NCBI RefSeq assembly: GCF_024626525.1
Contig: NZ_JANJGU010000002.1
Coordinates: forward strand, 62,001 to 126,000
Length of the DNA stretch: 64,000 bases
Source of the DNA: Lederbergia panacisoli
Lineage (GTDB): Bacteria; Bacillota; Bacilli; Bacillales; Bacillaceae_C
Direction of reading: 5' to 3'
This document shows, piece after piece, positions 8,699-17,119 of this stretch. A model generated the notes under the pieces. That model saw nothing but the letters and a program-made list of their open reading frames with translations, was not told the origin of the DNA and did not search any database. Both the position numbers and the translations under genes were made by a program. Positions within the stretch are counted from its first letter, which is position 1; every line of letters starts with the position of its first letter.

Positions 8699-10369
8699 TT
8701 AAATTTCCATAATAATCGGGAGGATCATCGGTCGTCTTTTTGTTTTCTCATATAAAAAATAATTAAGGCGATCGCGTATATCTTGCTTAAAGCTAGACCA
8801 ATCAAAAGAATTTCCAGCGATTGCCTCCTCGGCAATAGAACGAACGATTTCACTTGCTTCTTCAAGCAATTGTTCTGATTCCCTGACATACACAAAGCCG
8901 CGAGAAATAATTTCTGGACCGGAGGCAATTTTTTTCTGTTTCTTATTAATCGTCACAACAATCGTAAATATTCCATCTTGGGATAGAAGCTTGCGATCAC
9001 GAAGAACGATATTTCCAACATCTCCTACTCCGCTTCCATCTATTAATATATTTCCTGCAGGAACACGATTTCCTGTCGTCATTTTTCCATCTTTATATTC
9101 GATCACTTCACCGTTTCCGGGAATAAAGATTTGCTCCTGGCTTAGGCCTACTTCTTTCGCCACTTTTGCATGTGAAACGAGCATTCTGTACTCGCCTTGA
9201 ATTGGGATAAAGTATTTAGGCTTCATTAAGTTTAGCATTAGTTTTAAATCTTCCTGACTTCCGTGGCCAGAAACATGAACTTTGCGATTCGCAGAACTTA
9301 CAACTGCACCAGCGCGGTATAACATGTCCATTGTTTTGTAAAGACTGGTCTCGAGTCCAGCAGAAGGTGTTGCAGTGATTAAAACAGTATCACCTTTTTT
9401 AATATTTATTTGTTTATGATTTCCTCGAGCCATTTTTTGAAGGACCTCAATAGGCTCTCCCATGATTCCAGTTGATATAATGGTAATCTCATGATCTTTA
9501 TATTTTCCAACATCTTGAATAGGAATGATTAATTCTGGATCTGAAACAGAGATAAACCCTAATTTTAGTGCTATTTCAAAGCTTTTCTCAATGCTTTTTC
9601 CGACTACAGCCACTTTTCGTCCATTTTCATAAGCAGCATCAAGCGCTTGTTGAATTCTAATAAAATTTGAAGCGAAACAAGCAACGATCATCCGGCCTGG
9701 TGCAGTGTGAAATGAATTAGAAATTTCACGGGCTGTGACAGATTCAGATGTTGAAAATCCGGGATGTTCGGCGTCTATGCTGTCCGATAAAAGACAAAGT
9801 ACACCAGAATCCCCAATGCTCGCCATCTTGCCCATTTCCGAACGATACAAGCCTGTTGCAGCTTGGTCAAATTTAAAATCACCTGTATGAACAATCTTGC
9901 CTTCTGACGTATGAATACAAACTCCCAATGAATCTGGGATACTATGGGTTGTATGGAAAAAGGTTACTGAAGCATAGTCAAAATTAATCTTTGAATTCGA
10001 CCTTACAGTATGAAATTGTACTTCCGATTTCATATTATGTTCTTTCATTTTTTCCTTAGCTAAGGCAATTGTTAATTTTGACCCATAAACAGGAGCATTT
10101 ATTTTCCGGAACACATAAGGCAATGCTCCAATCGCGTCTTCATGTCCATGAGTTAAAAATATCGCTTTAATCCGATCTTTTTGTTCTTCCAACCATGAAA
10201 TATCTGGTATCACGATATCAATACCCAACATTTCATTTTCTGGGAACATGAGCCCTGCATCGATAATAAAAATTTCCGAATCTACCTCGATGACGTACAT
10301 GTTTTTCCCAATTTCCCCCACCCCTCCAAGTGGAATTATCTTTATAACTTCATTTTTCATTTTTGTCAA
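8699..10369 (-). CDS. rnjB: Ribonuclease J2
   Basis: Metallo-beta-lactamase/beta-CASP ribonuclease that pairs with RNase J1 in mRNA decay and 5' processing. The protein has 556 residues. The metal-site motif reads HGHEDA: His74, His76 and Asp78 are present but the usual second His at 79 is Ala. His142 and Asp164 remain. Degenerate metal sites are typical of the J2 paralogue, which is weakly active and supports J1. The beta-CASP and C-terminal regions are complete. The start is taken as TTG because AGGAGG lies 8 nt upstream of it, against 17 nt for the first ATG. The gene is transcribed on its own. Confidence 0.92.
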   Translation of the reverse strand: MTKMKNEVIKIIPLGGVGEIGKNMYVIEVDSEIFIIDAGLMFPENEMLGIDIVIPDISWLEEQKDRIKAIFLTHGHEDAIGALPYVFRKINAPVYGSKLTIALAKEKMKEHNMKSEVQFHTVRSNSKINFDYASVTFFHTTHSIPDSLGVCIHTSEGKIVHTGDFKFDQAATGLYRSEMGKMASIGDSGVLCLLSDSIDAEHPGFSTSESVTAREISNSFHTAPGRMIVACFASNFIRIQQALDAAYENGRKVAVVGKSIEKSFEIALKLGFISVSDPELIIPIQDVGKYKDHEITIISTGIMGEPIEVLQKMARGNHKQINIKKGDTVLITATPSAGLETSLYKTMDMLYRAGAVVSSANRKVHVSGHGSQEDLKLMLNLMKPKYFIPIQGEYRMLVSHAKVAKEVGLSQEQIFIPGNGEVIEYKDGKMTTGNRVPAGNILIDGSGVGDVGNIVLRDRKLLSQDGIFTIVVTINKKQKKIASGPEIISRGFVYVRESEQLLEEASEIVRSIAEEAIAGNSFDWSSFKQDIRDRLNYFLYEKTKRRPMILPIIMEI

Positions 10370-10416
10370 ATCTATTTCCTCCTATTGTTTATTCCCGATC
10401 TACATCAGTCAATTTC

Positions 10417-10446
10417 ATTATACTTGAATATGAAATCGCTGTTCAA
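10417..10446 (-). promoter_or_regulatory. SigA-type promoter for rnjB
   Basis: TTGAAC (10441-10446), an 18-bp spacer and TATAAT (10417-10422) on the minus strand, about 50 bp upstream of the start codon. Confidence 0.65.
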
Positions 10447-10451
10447 CTTTA

Positions 10452-10492
10452 AAAGAAAAAGAAGCTGATTCCGAAATGGGAACCAGCTTCTT
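10452..10492 (-). terminator. Intrinsic terminator after dapA
   Basis: On the minus strand AAGAAGCTGGTTCC pairs with GGAATCAGCTTCTT, with one mismatch, and is followed by TTTCTTTT. It closes the spoVFA-to-dapA operon. Confidence 0.88.
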
Positions 10493-10511
10493 GTTTCGAA
10501 AAGGTTTTATC

Positions 10512-11387
10512 TTATTTTATTTCATCAATTAATTTTGCTAAAACAAATCTTTCCTGTTCTGTAAGAGGAATTAATGGAAGTCTAACGGAACCTACATCAA
10601 ACCCTGTCATTTGAAGAGCGGTCTTTACAGGTGTCGGACTTGGGGCAGCAAATAACCCTCTCATTATTGGTAGAAGGCGTCTATGCAAGGAAGCAGCTTC
10701 CTGATTATTCCCTTCTTCAAATAATCGTATCATTTCTTGTAATTCAGGGCCAATTATGTGGCTTGCCACTGACACAACCCCACAGCCACCAATAGCCATT
10801 ACGGGGAGTGCTAAACTATCATCACCACTATATAGAAGGAAATCATCATCTGTTCCGGAAATAATTTCTGCCATTGCATTAAGATCTCCACTTGCTTCTT
10901 TTGCGGCAATAATATTATCAACCTTTGAAAGTTCGATCATCGTTTCCGGAGCAATATTTACAGACGATCTACCTGGTATATTATAAATCATGACCGGTAA
11001 GGAAGTAGATTTAGCTACAGAAACAAAGTGTTGATATAATCCACTTTGATTTGGCTTATTATAGTAAGGAGCAACTAACATAATTGCATCGACACCTATT
11101 TCTTCAGCCTTTTTTGTCAGCTCAATAGATGCATACGTATTATTGCTTCCTGTACCTGCTATTACAGGAACCCTGCCATCTGCAGCATTCACGATATGTC
11201 TAAACAAAGCAAGTTTTTCCTCAGTTGACAATGTTGGAGATTCTCCTGTAGTACCTGCAACGACTAAAGAATCCGTACCATTATTAATCAAATGGTTGAC
11301 AAGCTTTGATGTTTTTTGGAAATCAATATTTCCTTTACTGTCAAATGGTGTAACCATTGCAGTTGAAACTCGGCCAAAACGGACCAT
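10512..11387 (-). CDS. dapA: 4-hydroxy-tetrahydrodipicolinate synthase
   Basis: Condenses pyruvate with aspartate semialdehyde in the diaminopimelate/lysine pathway; in the sporulating mother cell its product feeds dipicolinate. The protein is a 291-residue TIM barrel with the substrate motif AGTTGESPTLS, Tyr135 and Arg140 (YNIPGR), and the Schiff-base lysine Lys163 (IAAKEASGD). It is the last gene of the operon, 19 bp after dapG. Confidence 0.96.
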   Translation of the reverse strand: MVRFGRVSTAMVTPFDSKGNIDFQKTSKLVNHLINNGTDSLVVAGTTGESPTLSTEEKLALFRHIVNAADGRVPVIAGTGSNNTYASIELTKKAEEIGVDAIMLVAPYYNKPNQSGLYQHFVSVAKSTSLPVMIYNIPGRSSVNIAPETMIELSKVDNIIAAKEASGDLNAMAEIISGTDDDFLLYSGDDSLALPVMAIGGCGVVSVASHIIGPELQEMIRLFEEGNNQEAASLHRRLLPIMRGLFAAPSPTPVKTALQMTGFDVGSVRLPLIPLTEQERFVLAKLIDEIK

Positions 11388-11406
11388 TTATATAGCACCT
11401 CAAATC

Positions 11407-12642
11407 TTATCGATCGTATTCCAAAATATCATAATGTAATTCAAAAGTATCATGTAATGCATTGACGGCTAGCTCTAAATCGTTCCCGTCGACTAGGACC
11501 CAAATAGTTGTATGACTATCTGCTGATTGCAAAATCCGTATGTCTTTTTCAGATAATGCAGAAACAATTTTGGATGTGACACCGGGAACGCCTGCAATTC
11601 CAGCTCCAACAACCGAAACCTTGGCACAGTTTTTAATGACAGTTGGCTGATATCCGATACTTTCTAATATAGCGATTGCCTTCTCTATTGTAGAATCGGG
11701 GACAGTATAAACCACTCCACTTGGAGAAATATTAATAAAATCGACACTTATGTTTTCATTTGCCATCGCTTTAAAAACATCAGATTGAAGATTATATTGA
11801 TTTTTTCCTGCGGTAACCTTTATTTGCGACACATTTGGTACATAAGCAATTCCTGTTACAAGCCTCTCTCGTATATCAGCTGTTATGTTTTCTTTAGTTA
11901 AGGTTGTGACTAAAGTTCCAGGAGAGTTATTGTAAGTTGATCTTATTCTTATCGGAATTTTTGCCTGCATTGCAATTTCTACCGCGCGGGGATGGATGAC
12001 TTTCGCTCCTTGGTATGCCATATTACATACTTCGTTATAAGTTACAACAGATAAAGGGCGGGCTTTTTTGACAATCCGAGGATCTGCTGTCATCATTCCA
12101 TCAACATCTGTAAAAATATCTATCCACTCAGCTTTTAAAGCTGCTCCAAGTGCCGCGGCTGACGTATCACTTCCACCTCTGCCAATTGTTGTGATATCAC
12201 CATTTTTTGCCGCACCTTGAAAACCTGCTACAACAATCACATCATGGGATTCGAACTCATTTAGTAATCTTTTGCATTTCATTTCTAAAATTTTTGCATT
12301 TGTATGATCATTGTTAGTGACAAAACCAGCCTGGGAACCCGTCATTGATATCGCATTAATGCCGTTTACTAATAATTCTTGTGTAAATACAACACTTGAA
12401 ATGGTTTCCCCGCAGGCAAGCAAAACATCTTGTTCTCTTTCAGTCAATAATGTTTTTTCGCCCCCGATTAATGACAGTAATGTATCAGTCGCATAAGGAG
12501 AACCTTTTCTTCCCATTGCCGAAACTACGACAACAACCTTATATCCTTCTTCAATCGCCTTCTTAATATGGGCCCCAGCTTGAACTCTTGTTTCTAAGCT
12601 TTGAACGGAGGTTCCACCAAATTTTTGGACGATGATTTTCAT
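11407..12642 (-). CDS. dapG: Aspartokinase I (DapG)
   Basis: Phosphorylates aspartate at the head of the diaminopimelate, lysine and dipicolinate route. The kinase domain begins VQKFGGTSV and has GRGGSDTSAAALGAALKA and FTDVDGMMTADPR. Two C-terminal ACT regions follow (about residues 265-411), where isoform I is known to respond to diaminopimelate. The length of 411 residues fits DapG rather than LysC. The start overlaps asd by 4 bp, indicating coupled translation. Confidence 0.95.
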   Translation of the reverse strand: MKIIVQKFGGTSVQSLETRVQAGAHIKKAIEEGYKVVVVVSAMGRKGSPYATDTLLSLIGGEKTLLTEREQDVLLACGETISSVVFTQELLVNGINAISMTGSQAGFVTNNDHTNAKILEMKCKRLLNEFESHDVIVVAGFQGAAKNGDITTIGRGGSDTSAAALGAALKAEWIDIFTDVDGMMTADPRIVKKARPLSVVTYNEVCNMAYQGAKVIHPRAVEIAMQAKIPIRIRSTYNNSPGTLVTTLTKENITADIRERLVTGIAYVPNVSQIKVTAGKNQYNLQSDVFKAMANENISVDFINISPSGVVYTVPDSTIEKAIAILESIGYQPTVIKNCAKVSVVGAGIAGVPGVTSKIVSALSEKDIRILQSADSHTTIWVLVDGNDLELAVNALHDTFELHYDILEYDR

Positions 12643-13703
12643 GCTTCTACCCGTCTCAAGACTAAGCCTAATTTAATTAAACTTTCCGCAATTTGTATCG
12701 TGTTAAGGGCAGCACCTTTTAATAAATTGTCCGAAACAATCCACATATGGAATCCTGTTTCCTCATCTAAATCTTTACGAATTCTTCCAACAAATACGTC
12801 ATCTTTCCCTACGGCCATGGCAGGCATTGGGTACACTTGCTGCTCCGGTTCATCTTGAAGAGTAATACCTGGCGCATTTGCAAGTAATGTTTTAATATTT
12901 TCTACTGTAACATCTTGTTTGCCTAATTCCACATAGACAGATTCAGAATGTCCGGTTTCAACAGGAAGACGTACACATGTTGCCGCTACTTTTAATTCAG
13001 GCATTCCCATTATTTTTTTTGTTTCATTAATCATTTTCATTTCTTCAAATGTAAATCCATTTTCAGTGAATTTGTCTATTTGAGGAATGACATTAAAAGC
13101 AATTTGATAATGTTTATCCATACTGCTTACTGGTAAGACAGCAGGTTTTACTTCTTCTTTATTTAAAATAGCATTTGTTTGTTCGTTAAGTTCATTGATG
13201 GCTGCAGATCCTGCACCGGAAACAGCTTGGTATGTGGATACAACAACCTTATTTAACCCATAAGCTTCCCTGATAGGTTCAAGCGCCGCCACCATTTGAA
13301 TAGTGGAACAGTTCGGATTTGCGATGATTCCATTATGTCCATGAAGAGCATCTTCATTAACCTCAGGAACTACTAATGGGACCTCAGGATTCATTCTAAA
13401 GGCACTCGTATTATCAATGACAATTGCACCACGTTTCACTGCTTCAGGTGCAAATTTTTCTGATATACTTCCTCCTGCGCTAAAAAGGGCAATTTCAACA
13501 CCTTCAAATGATTCAGGCACCGCTTCTTCCACTGTAATAACTTCATTATTAAACGTAATTTCTTTTCCGGCAGAACGGGCAGAAGAAAGTAAAGTTAATT
13601 TCCGGATTGGAAAATTCCTTTTCTCCAGTGTTTTTAAGATTTGTCGACCAACTGCACCGGTAGCACCCATGACTGCTACATGAAAACCGTCTTTATTTGA
13701 CAT
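12639..13703 (-). CDS. asd: Aspartate-semialdehyde dehydrogenase
   Basis: Reduces aspartyl phosphate to aspartate semialdehyde using NADPH. A Rossmann motif GATGAVGRQ is at residues 13-21, and the catalytic Cys132 lies in NPNCSTIQ. The substrate-binding ATCVRLPVETGHSE segment is in the C-terminal half. The length of 354 residues is slightly longer than the usual 346. An ATG with AGGAG upstream starts it. A 161-bp gap with a palindrome separates it from spoVFB, so it may also have its own vegetative promoter. Confidence 0.96.
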   Translation of the reverse strand: MSNKDGFHVAVMGATGAVGRQILKTLEKRNFPIRKLTLLSSARSAGKEITFNNEVITVEEAVPESFEGVEIALFSAGGSISEKFAPEAVKRGAIVIDNTSAFRMNPEVPLVVPEVNEDALHGHNGIIANPNCSTIQMVAALEPIREAYGLNKVVVSTYQAVSGAGSAAINELNEQTNAILNKEEVKPAVLPVSSMDKHYQIAFNVIPQIDKFTENGFTFEEMKMINETKKIMGMPELKVAATCVRLPVETGHSESVYVELGKQDVTVENIKTLLANAPGITLQDEPEQQVYPMPAMAVGKDDVFVGRIRKDLDEETGFHMWIVSDNLLKGAALNTIQIAESLIKLGLVLRRVEA

Positions 13704-13832
13704 TTTTAGAACTCCTTCCAGCCAAAGAAAGTCAATCTTTGTTGTTTTAATATTACATTCATTTATACTATCATATTATCACATATAGCTTTGCTACCGG
13801 TATAATTTTAATAAAAAAGGCTTTAAAATAAC

Positions 13833-13856
13833 ATCAGGTAAGAATTCTTACCTGAT
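13833..13856. terminator. Perfect 24-bp palindrome between spoVFB and asd
   Basis: ATCAGGTAAGAATTCTTACCTGAT is fully self-complementary and begins 9 bp after the spoVFB stop. The T tract is weak (GTTATTTT), so it may be a partial terminator, or an operator or RNA-stabilising hairpin that partly insulates asd from the sporulation genes. Its function is inferred. Confidence 0.5.
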
Positions 13857-13864
13857 CCAGTCTC

Positions 13865-14458
13865 TTATTCTTTACTATACTCCCTAATGACAGGCTGTAA
13901 TTGGTAGCCTTCTATTGCGGCTTCTACTGCATCAGAGAGGTATTCCATTTTTGCCACCATGGATGTTGGTTTATTTATTGGATCATCCTGTCCGAAAGGG
14001 ATGAAATAAATATTCTTAGTAGACATTAGTCTCATTAAATTAGTCCCATTTAATCCAAGTGCATCGTTTGTGGATATTCCTAACACAACTGGATTGCGAT
14101 TTCTTAACGTTGCTTTGGCAGCCATAAGAACTGGGCTATCGGTCAAAGCGTTAGCAAACTTACTCATGGAGTTTCCTGTTAAAGGTGCAATTACCATACA
14201 GTCAAGAGGCATCTTCGGTCCTAGAGGTTCAGCATCGACGATGGAATCTATTACCTTTCTTCCAGTAATTTCTTCAATTTTTCCAACCCAGTCTTCTCCG
14301 TCGCCAAATTTTGTATTTGTATTTTTTAATGTAAATGTGACGACAGGGATTACCTCTGCTCCTTGCTCCATTAATCTTTCAATTTCAGGGATAACAGCTT
14401 CATAAGTGCAATGGGATCCAGTCATTCCAAAACCTATTCTTTTTCCCGCTAAACTCAT
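13865..14458 (-). CDS. spoVFB: Dipicolinate synthase subunit B
   Basis: Flavoprotein-like subunit of dipicolinate synthase, which makes the calcium-chelated dipicolinic acid of the spore core. The 197-residue protein has the flavoprotein (HFCD) fold, with GFGMTGSHCTYE at the N-terminus and VIAPLTGNSMSKFANALTDSP. Its start overlaps the last base of spoVFA, giving a coupled pair. Expression is expected in the mother cell. Confidence 0.95.
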   Translation of the reverse strand: MSLAGKRIGFGMTGSHCTYEAVIPEIERLMEQGAEVIPVVTFTLKNTNTKFGDGEDWVGKIEEITGRKVIDSIVDAEPLGPKMPLDCMVIAPLTGNSMSKFANALTDSPVLMAAKATLRNRNPVVLGISTNDALGLNGTNLMRLMSTKNIYFIPFGQDDPINKPTSMVAKMEYLSDAVEAAIEGYQLQPVIREYSKE

Positions 14459-15360
14459 TATGAATTCTCCTTCCGTTTTTCGAGATCATCAGCAAGAAGC
14501 TGCGAAAGTACATTGGCTAAAATTTGTCCGGCCGTTTTTGGCGCTACAATTCCGGGCAACCCAGGTGCAAGCAATGCTTTGATTCCCCGTTTCTCAGCAT
14601 AACGGAAATCTGTTCCACCGGGTTTGGATGCTAAGTCAATAATCAATGTATTCGGCGGCATATTGGCGATGACTCCTGCATTTAAAATCATATTGGGTAC
14701 AGTATTAATACATATATCAAGATCTTTAACCTCATTTTTCAGATCGTTAAAATGAAACGGCTTCATTCCCATTTCTGTAATTCTTGCTAAATGAGCACTC
14801 TTTCTAGCCCCTACTTTTACTTTTGCTCCGAGTAGGGCAAAAGTTCTAGCGACACTCATACCGACCCGTCCAAGTCCAAGAACCGCTATGGATGATTGAT
14901 GAATGGTAATATCAGTATTTTGAATGGCCATCATAATTGTTCCCTCTACTGTTGGTATAGAGTTATAAATGGCTACATCATCCCGTTCAAAAAGCTGCAC
15001 TAAAGTTCTTTTTGAAAGATTCGATATTTGATCTAGATAGCTATTGCTTATGCCGGAGTATATTTTACAGTAAGAAGGCGTTTTATTAAGAATTTGTTCT
15101 GTCAAAACAACTTTTTCACTAGAAAATATCGTTTCTATTTCTCCTTCAAGGTTCGTTCCAGGAACAGGAAGAATGACAGCATCTAAAATTGAAAAATCAA
15201 CATCTTTCATCTTTTCTTTTACGGCTCCTGTAAAGGATTGAGCCAATTGTTCGAAACCAATTAAATATAATTTTGCATCTAGTTCCGTCAACTTTCGAAT
15301 GATTTCCAATTGCCTTGCATCCCCACCTAATACGGCTATGTGCATATCAGTCAACATCAC
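14458..15360 (-). CDS. spoVFA: Dipicolinate synthase subunit A
   Basis: NAD(P)-binding subunit of dipicolinate synthase. It has 300 residues, an N-terminal family motif IAVLGGDARQLEIIRKL, and a Rossmann core with AVLGLGRVGMSVARTFALLGA in the second half. The first in-frame start is GTG, with AAGGTG about 7 nt upstream; an ATG follows immediately and may be the true start. A SigK-like promoter lies upstream, consistent with late mother-cell expression. Confidence 0.94.
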   Translation of the reverse strand: MMLTDMHIAVLGGDARQLEIIRKLTELDAKLYLIGFEQLAQSFTGAVKEKMKDVDFSILDAVILPVPGTNLEGEIETIFSSEKVVLTEQILNKTPSYCKIYSGISNSYLDQISNLSKRTLVQLFERDDVAIYNSIPTVEGTIMMAIQNTDITIHQSSIAVLGLGRVGMSVARTFALLGAKVKVGARKSAHLARITEMGMKPFHFNDLKNEVKDLDICINTVPNMILNAGVIANMPPNTLIIDLASKPGGTDFRYAEKRGIKALLAPGLPGIVAPKTAGQILANVLSQLLADDLEKRKENS

Positions 15361-15406
15361 ATTTCTTCACCTTCTTTTTTATGCATACAAAATCACACCG
15401 CACAAG

Positions 15407-15434
15407 TAGTGTATGTAGGATAAATTCCCCTGTG
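15407..15434 (-). promoter_or_regulatory. Candidate SigK promoter for spoVFA
   Basis: On the minus strand CATACACTA (15407-15415) matches the SigK -10 consensus CATAnnnTA exactly. CACA (15431-15434) lies 15 bp upstream, about one base short of the usual spacing to the AC-type -35. The context, a mother-cell operon for dipicolinate, fits. Confidence 0.55.
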
Positions 15435-15452
15435 CATGAACACAGAAATGAG

Positions 15453-15482
15453 AAAAAAAAATAAGGCGACATTATCGCCTTA
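15453..15482 (-). terminator. Intrinsic terminator after ymxH
   Basis: On the minus strand AAGGCGA-taatg-TCGCCTT is followed by ATTTTTTTT. It begins 8 bp after the ymxH stop. Confidence 0.88.
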
Positions 15483-15489
15483 TAAATGA

Positions 15490-15732
15490 TTATTTATTTT
15501 CCGGGACTTCAAGAATGATCATATCCGTCCCGATTGTTCTAATGTAATGCCAAGGCACTTTAATTTCGTTTGCACCTTTTCTCATCCCCATCCATTTTCC
15601 TGATGGGATGATTAGATGATTAATTTCCCCCGTTTTTGAATTAATCTCCAAATCTGTTTGTCCTAGCACTCCTAACCGCTGAGCTTTTTTGTAATCTACA
15701 ATTTCTTTGCCTCCCAATTCACTAAGACGCAT
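15490..15732 (-). CDS. ymxH: YmxH/YlmC-family PRC-barrel sporulation protein
   Basis: A small protein of 80 residues with a PRC-barrel-like fold (MRLSELGGKEIVDY ... LGQTDLEIN). Members are conserved in spore formers and their role is poorly defined. The start is placed at the internal ATG because AGGAGG lies directly upstream and the protein then begins like its homologues; a longer frame extending 11 codons upstream is unlikely. Confidence 0.85.
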   Translation of the reverse strand: MRLSELGGKEIVDYKKAQRLGVLGQTDLEINSKTGEINHLIIPSGKWMGMRKGANEIKVPWHYIRTIGTDMIILEVPENK

Positions 15733-15793
15733 AATCCCCCTCCTAAAACTAGCCGTTATTAACATATATAAGTTGTCTAATGGTTTTTTAGAA

Positions 15794-15828
15794 TAAAAAA
15801 ACCCTTATCTTTTTCGACAAGGGATTAA
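15794..15828 (-). terminator. Terminator after mlpA
   Basis: On the minus strand CCCTTGTC pairs with GATAAGGG and is followed by seven T. The hairpin overlaps the end of the gene. Confidence 0.7.
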
Positions 15829-17060
15829 TGAAGCCGTTCTGGTAATCGATTATCAGGACTAATTAACGCAATGGTATAATCATCAGTAAAAATTTGATTT
15901 GCTATTTTGTTTACACTATCGACGGTGACTTGATCAATCTCGTCAATCATTTCATCCAGTGTTCTATGTTTTCCTAATAGCAATTCATTTTTTCCGTTTC
16001 TGCTCATCCTACTATTGGTACTTTCCAAACTGAGCATTAAATTGCCTTTTAATTGTTCTTTACTATTTCGTAATTCTTTTGCTGTAATGCCATCTAGTTT
16101 TAATAATTCAAGTGTTGAATGAATGGTGCTATATAATTCGTCCATTTGATTTGCACCAGTTCCTCCATAGATCGTAACGAGGCCACTATCTTTAAATGAA
16201 GAATGATAAGAAAATACGGAATACGCTAACCCTTTTTCTTCACGCACTTCCTGAAATAATCTTGAAGACATGCTCCCGCCAAATATATTATTCATTAAAA
16301 TTAAGTCGTAAATATCTTTATGGCCGATAGGCAAGCCTTTAAACCCTATACATAAATGAGCTTGTTCAGTATCTTTTTGTTTTGTATATTTATTGGCATA
16401 AAATTTAGGGCTAGCTTCAAAAGCTTGTTTCTTTCCTCTTGCGAAAGATCCAAAATATTGTTCAACAATATGAATAAAGTCTTCCTGTACATTACCAGCT
16501 ATGGAGATCACAACATTTTCAGGAGTATACATATCATGAATATATTCCCTTAATAAGTCACTTGTAAATGTTTCAAGTGTTTCTTCTGTACCAAGAATTG
16601 GAAACCCAAGGGGATGAGTTTCATATGCCGCTTTACTTAATAAATCATGGACGATGTCATCAGGTGTATCTTCATACATTTTAATTTCTTCTAGTACAAC
16701 ATTTTTTTCCTTGCCCAACTCGTCCTTATCAAAAGTAGAGTTAAAAAACATATCCGCTAATGTATCCAAAGCGTAAGATGCGTGGTTATCTAGTACCTTT
16801 GCATAGTAGCAAGTATATTCTTTTGATGTAAAGGCATTTACTTGCCCGCCGATTGAGTCGAAGGATTCAGCAATTTCCCTTGCGGTCTTAGTTTCGGTAC
16901 CTTTAAAATACATATGTTCTAAAAAATGTGAGATCCCGTTATTTTGATGATTTTCATCACGAGAACCTGTTCCAATCCAAATTCCTATCGCTACCGATCT
17001 TACAGTTGGAATTGTTTCTAGGACAACTCTTACTCCGTTTTGGCATATATATTTTTTCAT
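15825..17060 (-). CDS. mlpA: M16-family zinc protease MlpA (YmxG)
   Basis: Mitochondrial-processing-peptidase-like zinc metalloprotease; in B. subtilis it has been linked to control of extracellular protease (AprE) levels. The inverted zinc motif is HFLEHMYFKGT, with the downstream Glu in the helix NVVLEEIKMYEDTPDD. The C-terminal half holds the R/Y pair region GLAYSVFSYHS. The length is 411 residues. The ATG start has AGGAGG 10 nt upstream; a TTG one codon earlier is an alternative. Confidence 0.92.
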   Translation of the reverse strand: MKKYICQNGVRVVLETIPTVRSVAIGIWIGTGSRDENHQNNGISHFLEHMYFKGTETKTAREIAESFDSIGGQVNAFTSKEYTCYYAKVLDNHASYALDTLADMFFNSTFDKDELGKEKNVVLEEIKMYEDTPDDIVHDLLSKAAYETHPLGFPILGTEETLETFTSDLLREYIHDMYTPENVVISIAGNVQEDFIHIVEQYFGSFARGKKQAFEASPKFYANKYTKQKDTEQAHLCIGFKGLPIGHKDIYDLILMNNIFGGSMSSRLFQEVREEKGLAYSVFSYHSSFKDSGLVTIYGGTGANQMDELYSTIHSTLELLKLDGITAKELRNSKEQLKGNLMLSLESTNSRMSRNGKNELLLGKHRTLDEMIDEIDQVTVDSVNKIANQIFTDDYTIALISPDNRLPERLH

Positions 17061-17119
17061 CAATGCAATTCCTCCTAACATGGTGCAAAAACATGCCAAG
17101 TGTCCATAATCAAACAGTC

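Noticed and set aside
8699-10369. RNase J2 metal-site substitution (HGHEDA) as a novel loss
   Set aside because: A degenerate metal motif is a known property of the RNase J2 paralogue, so it is not reported as new.
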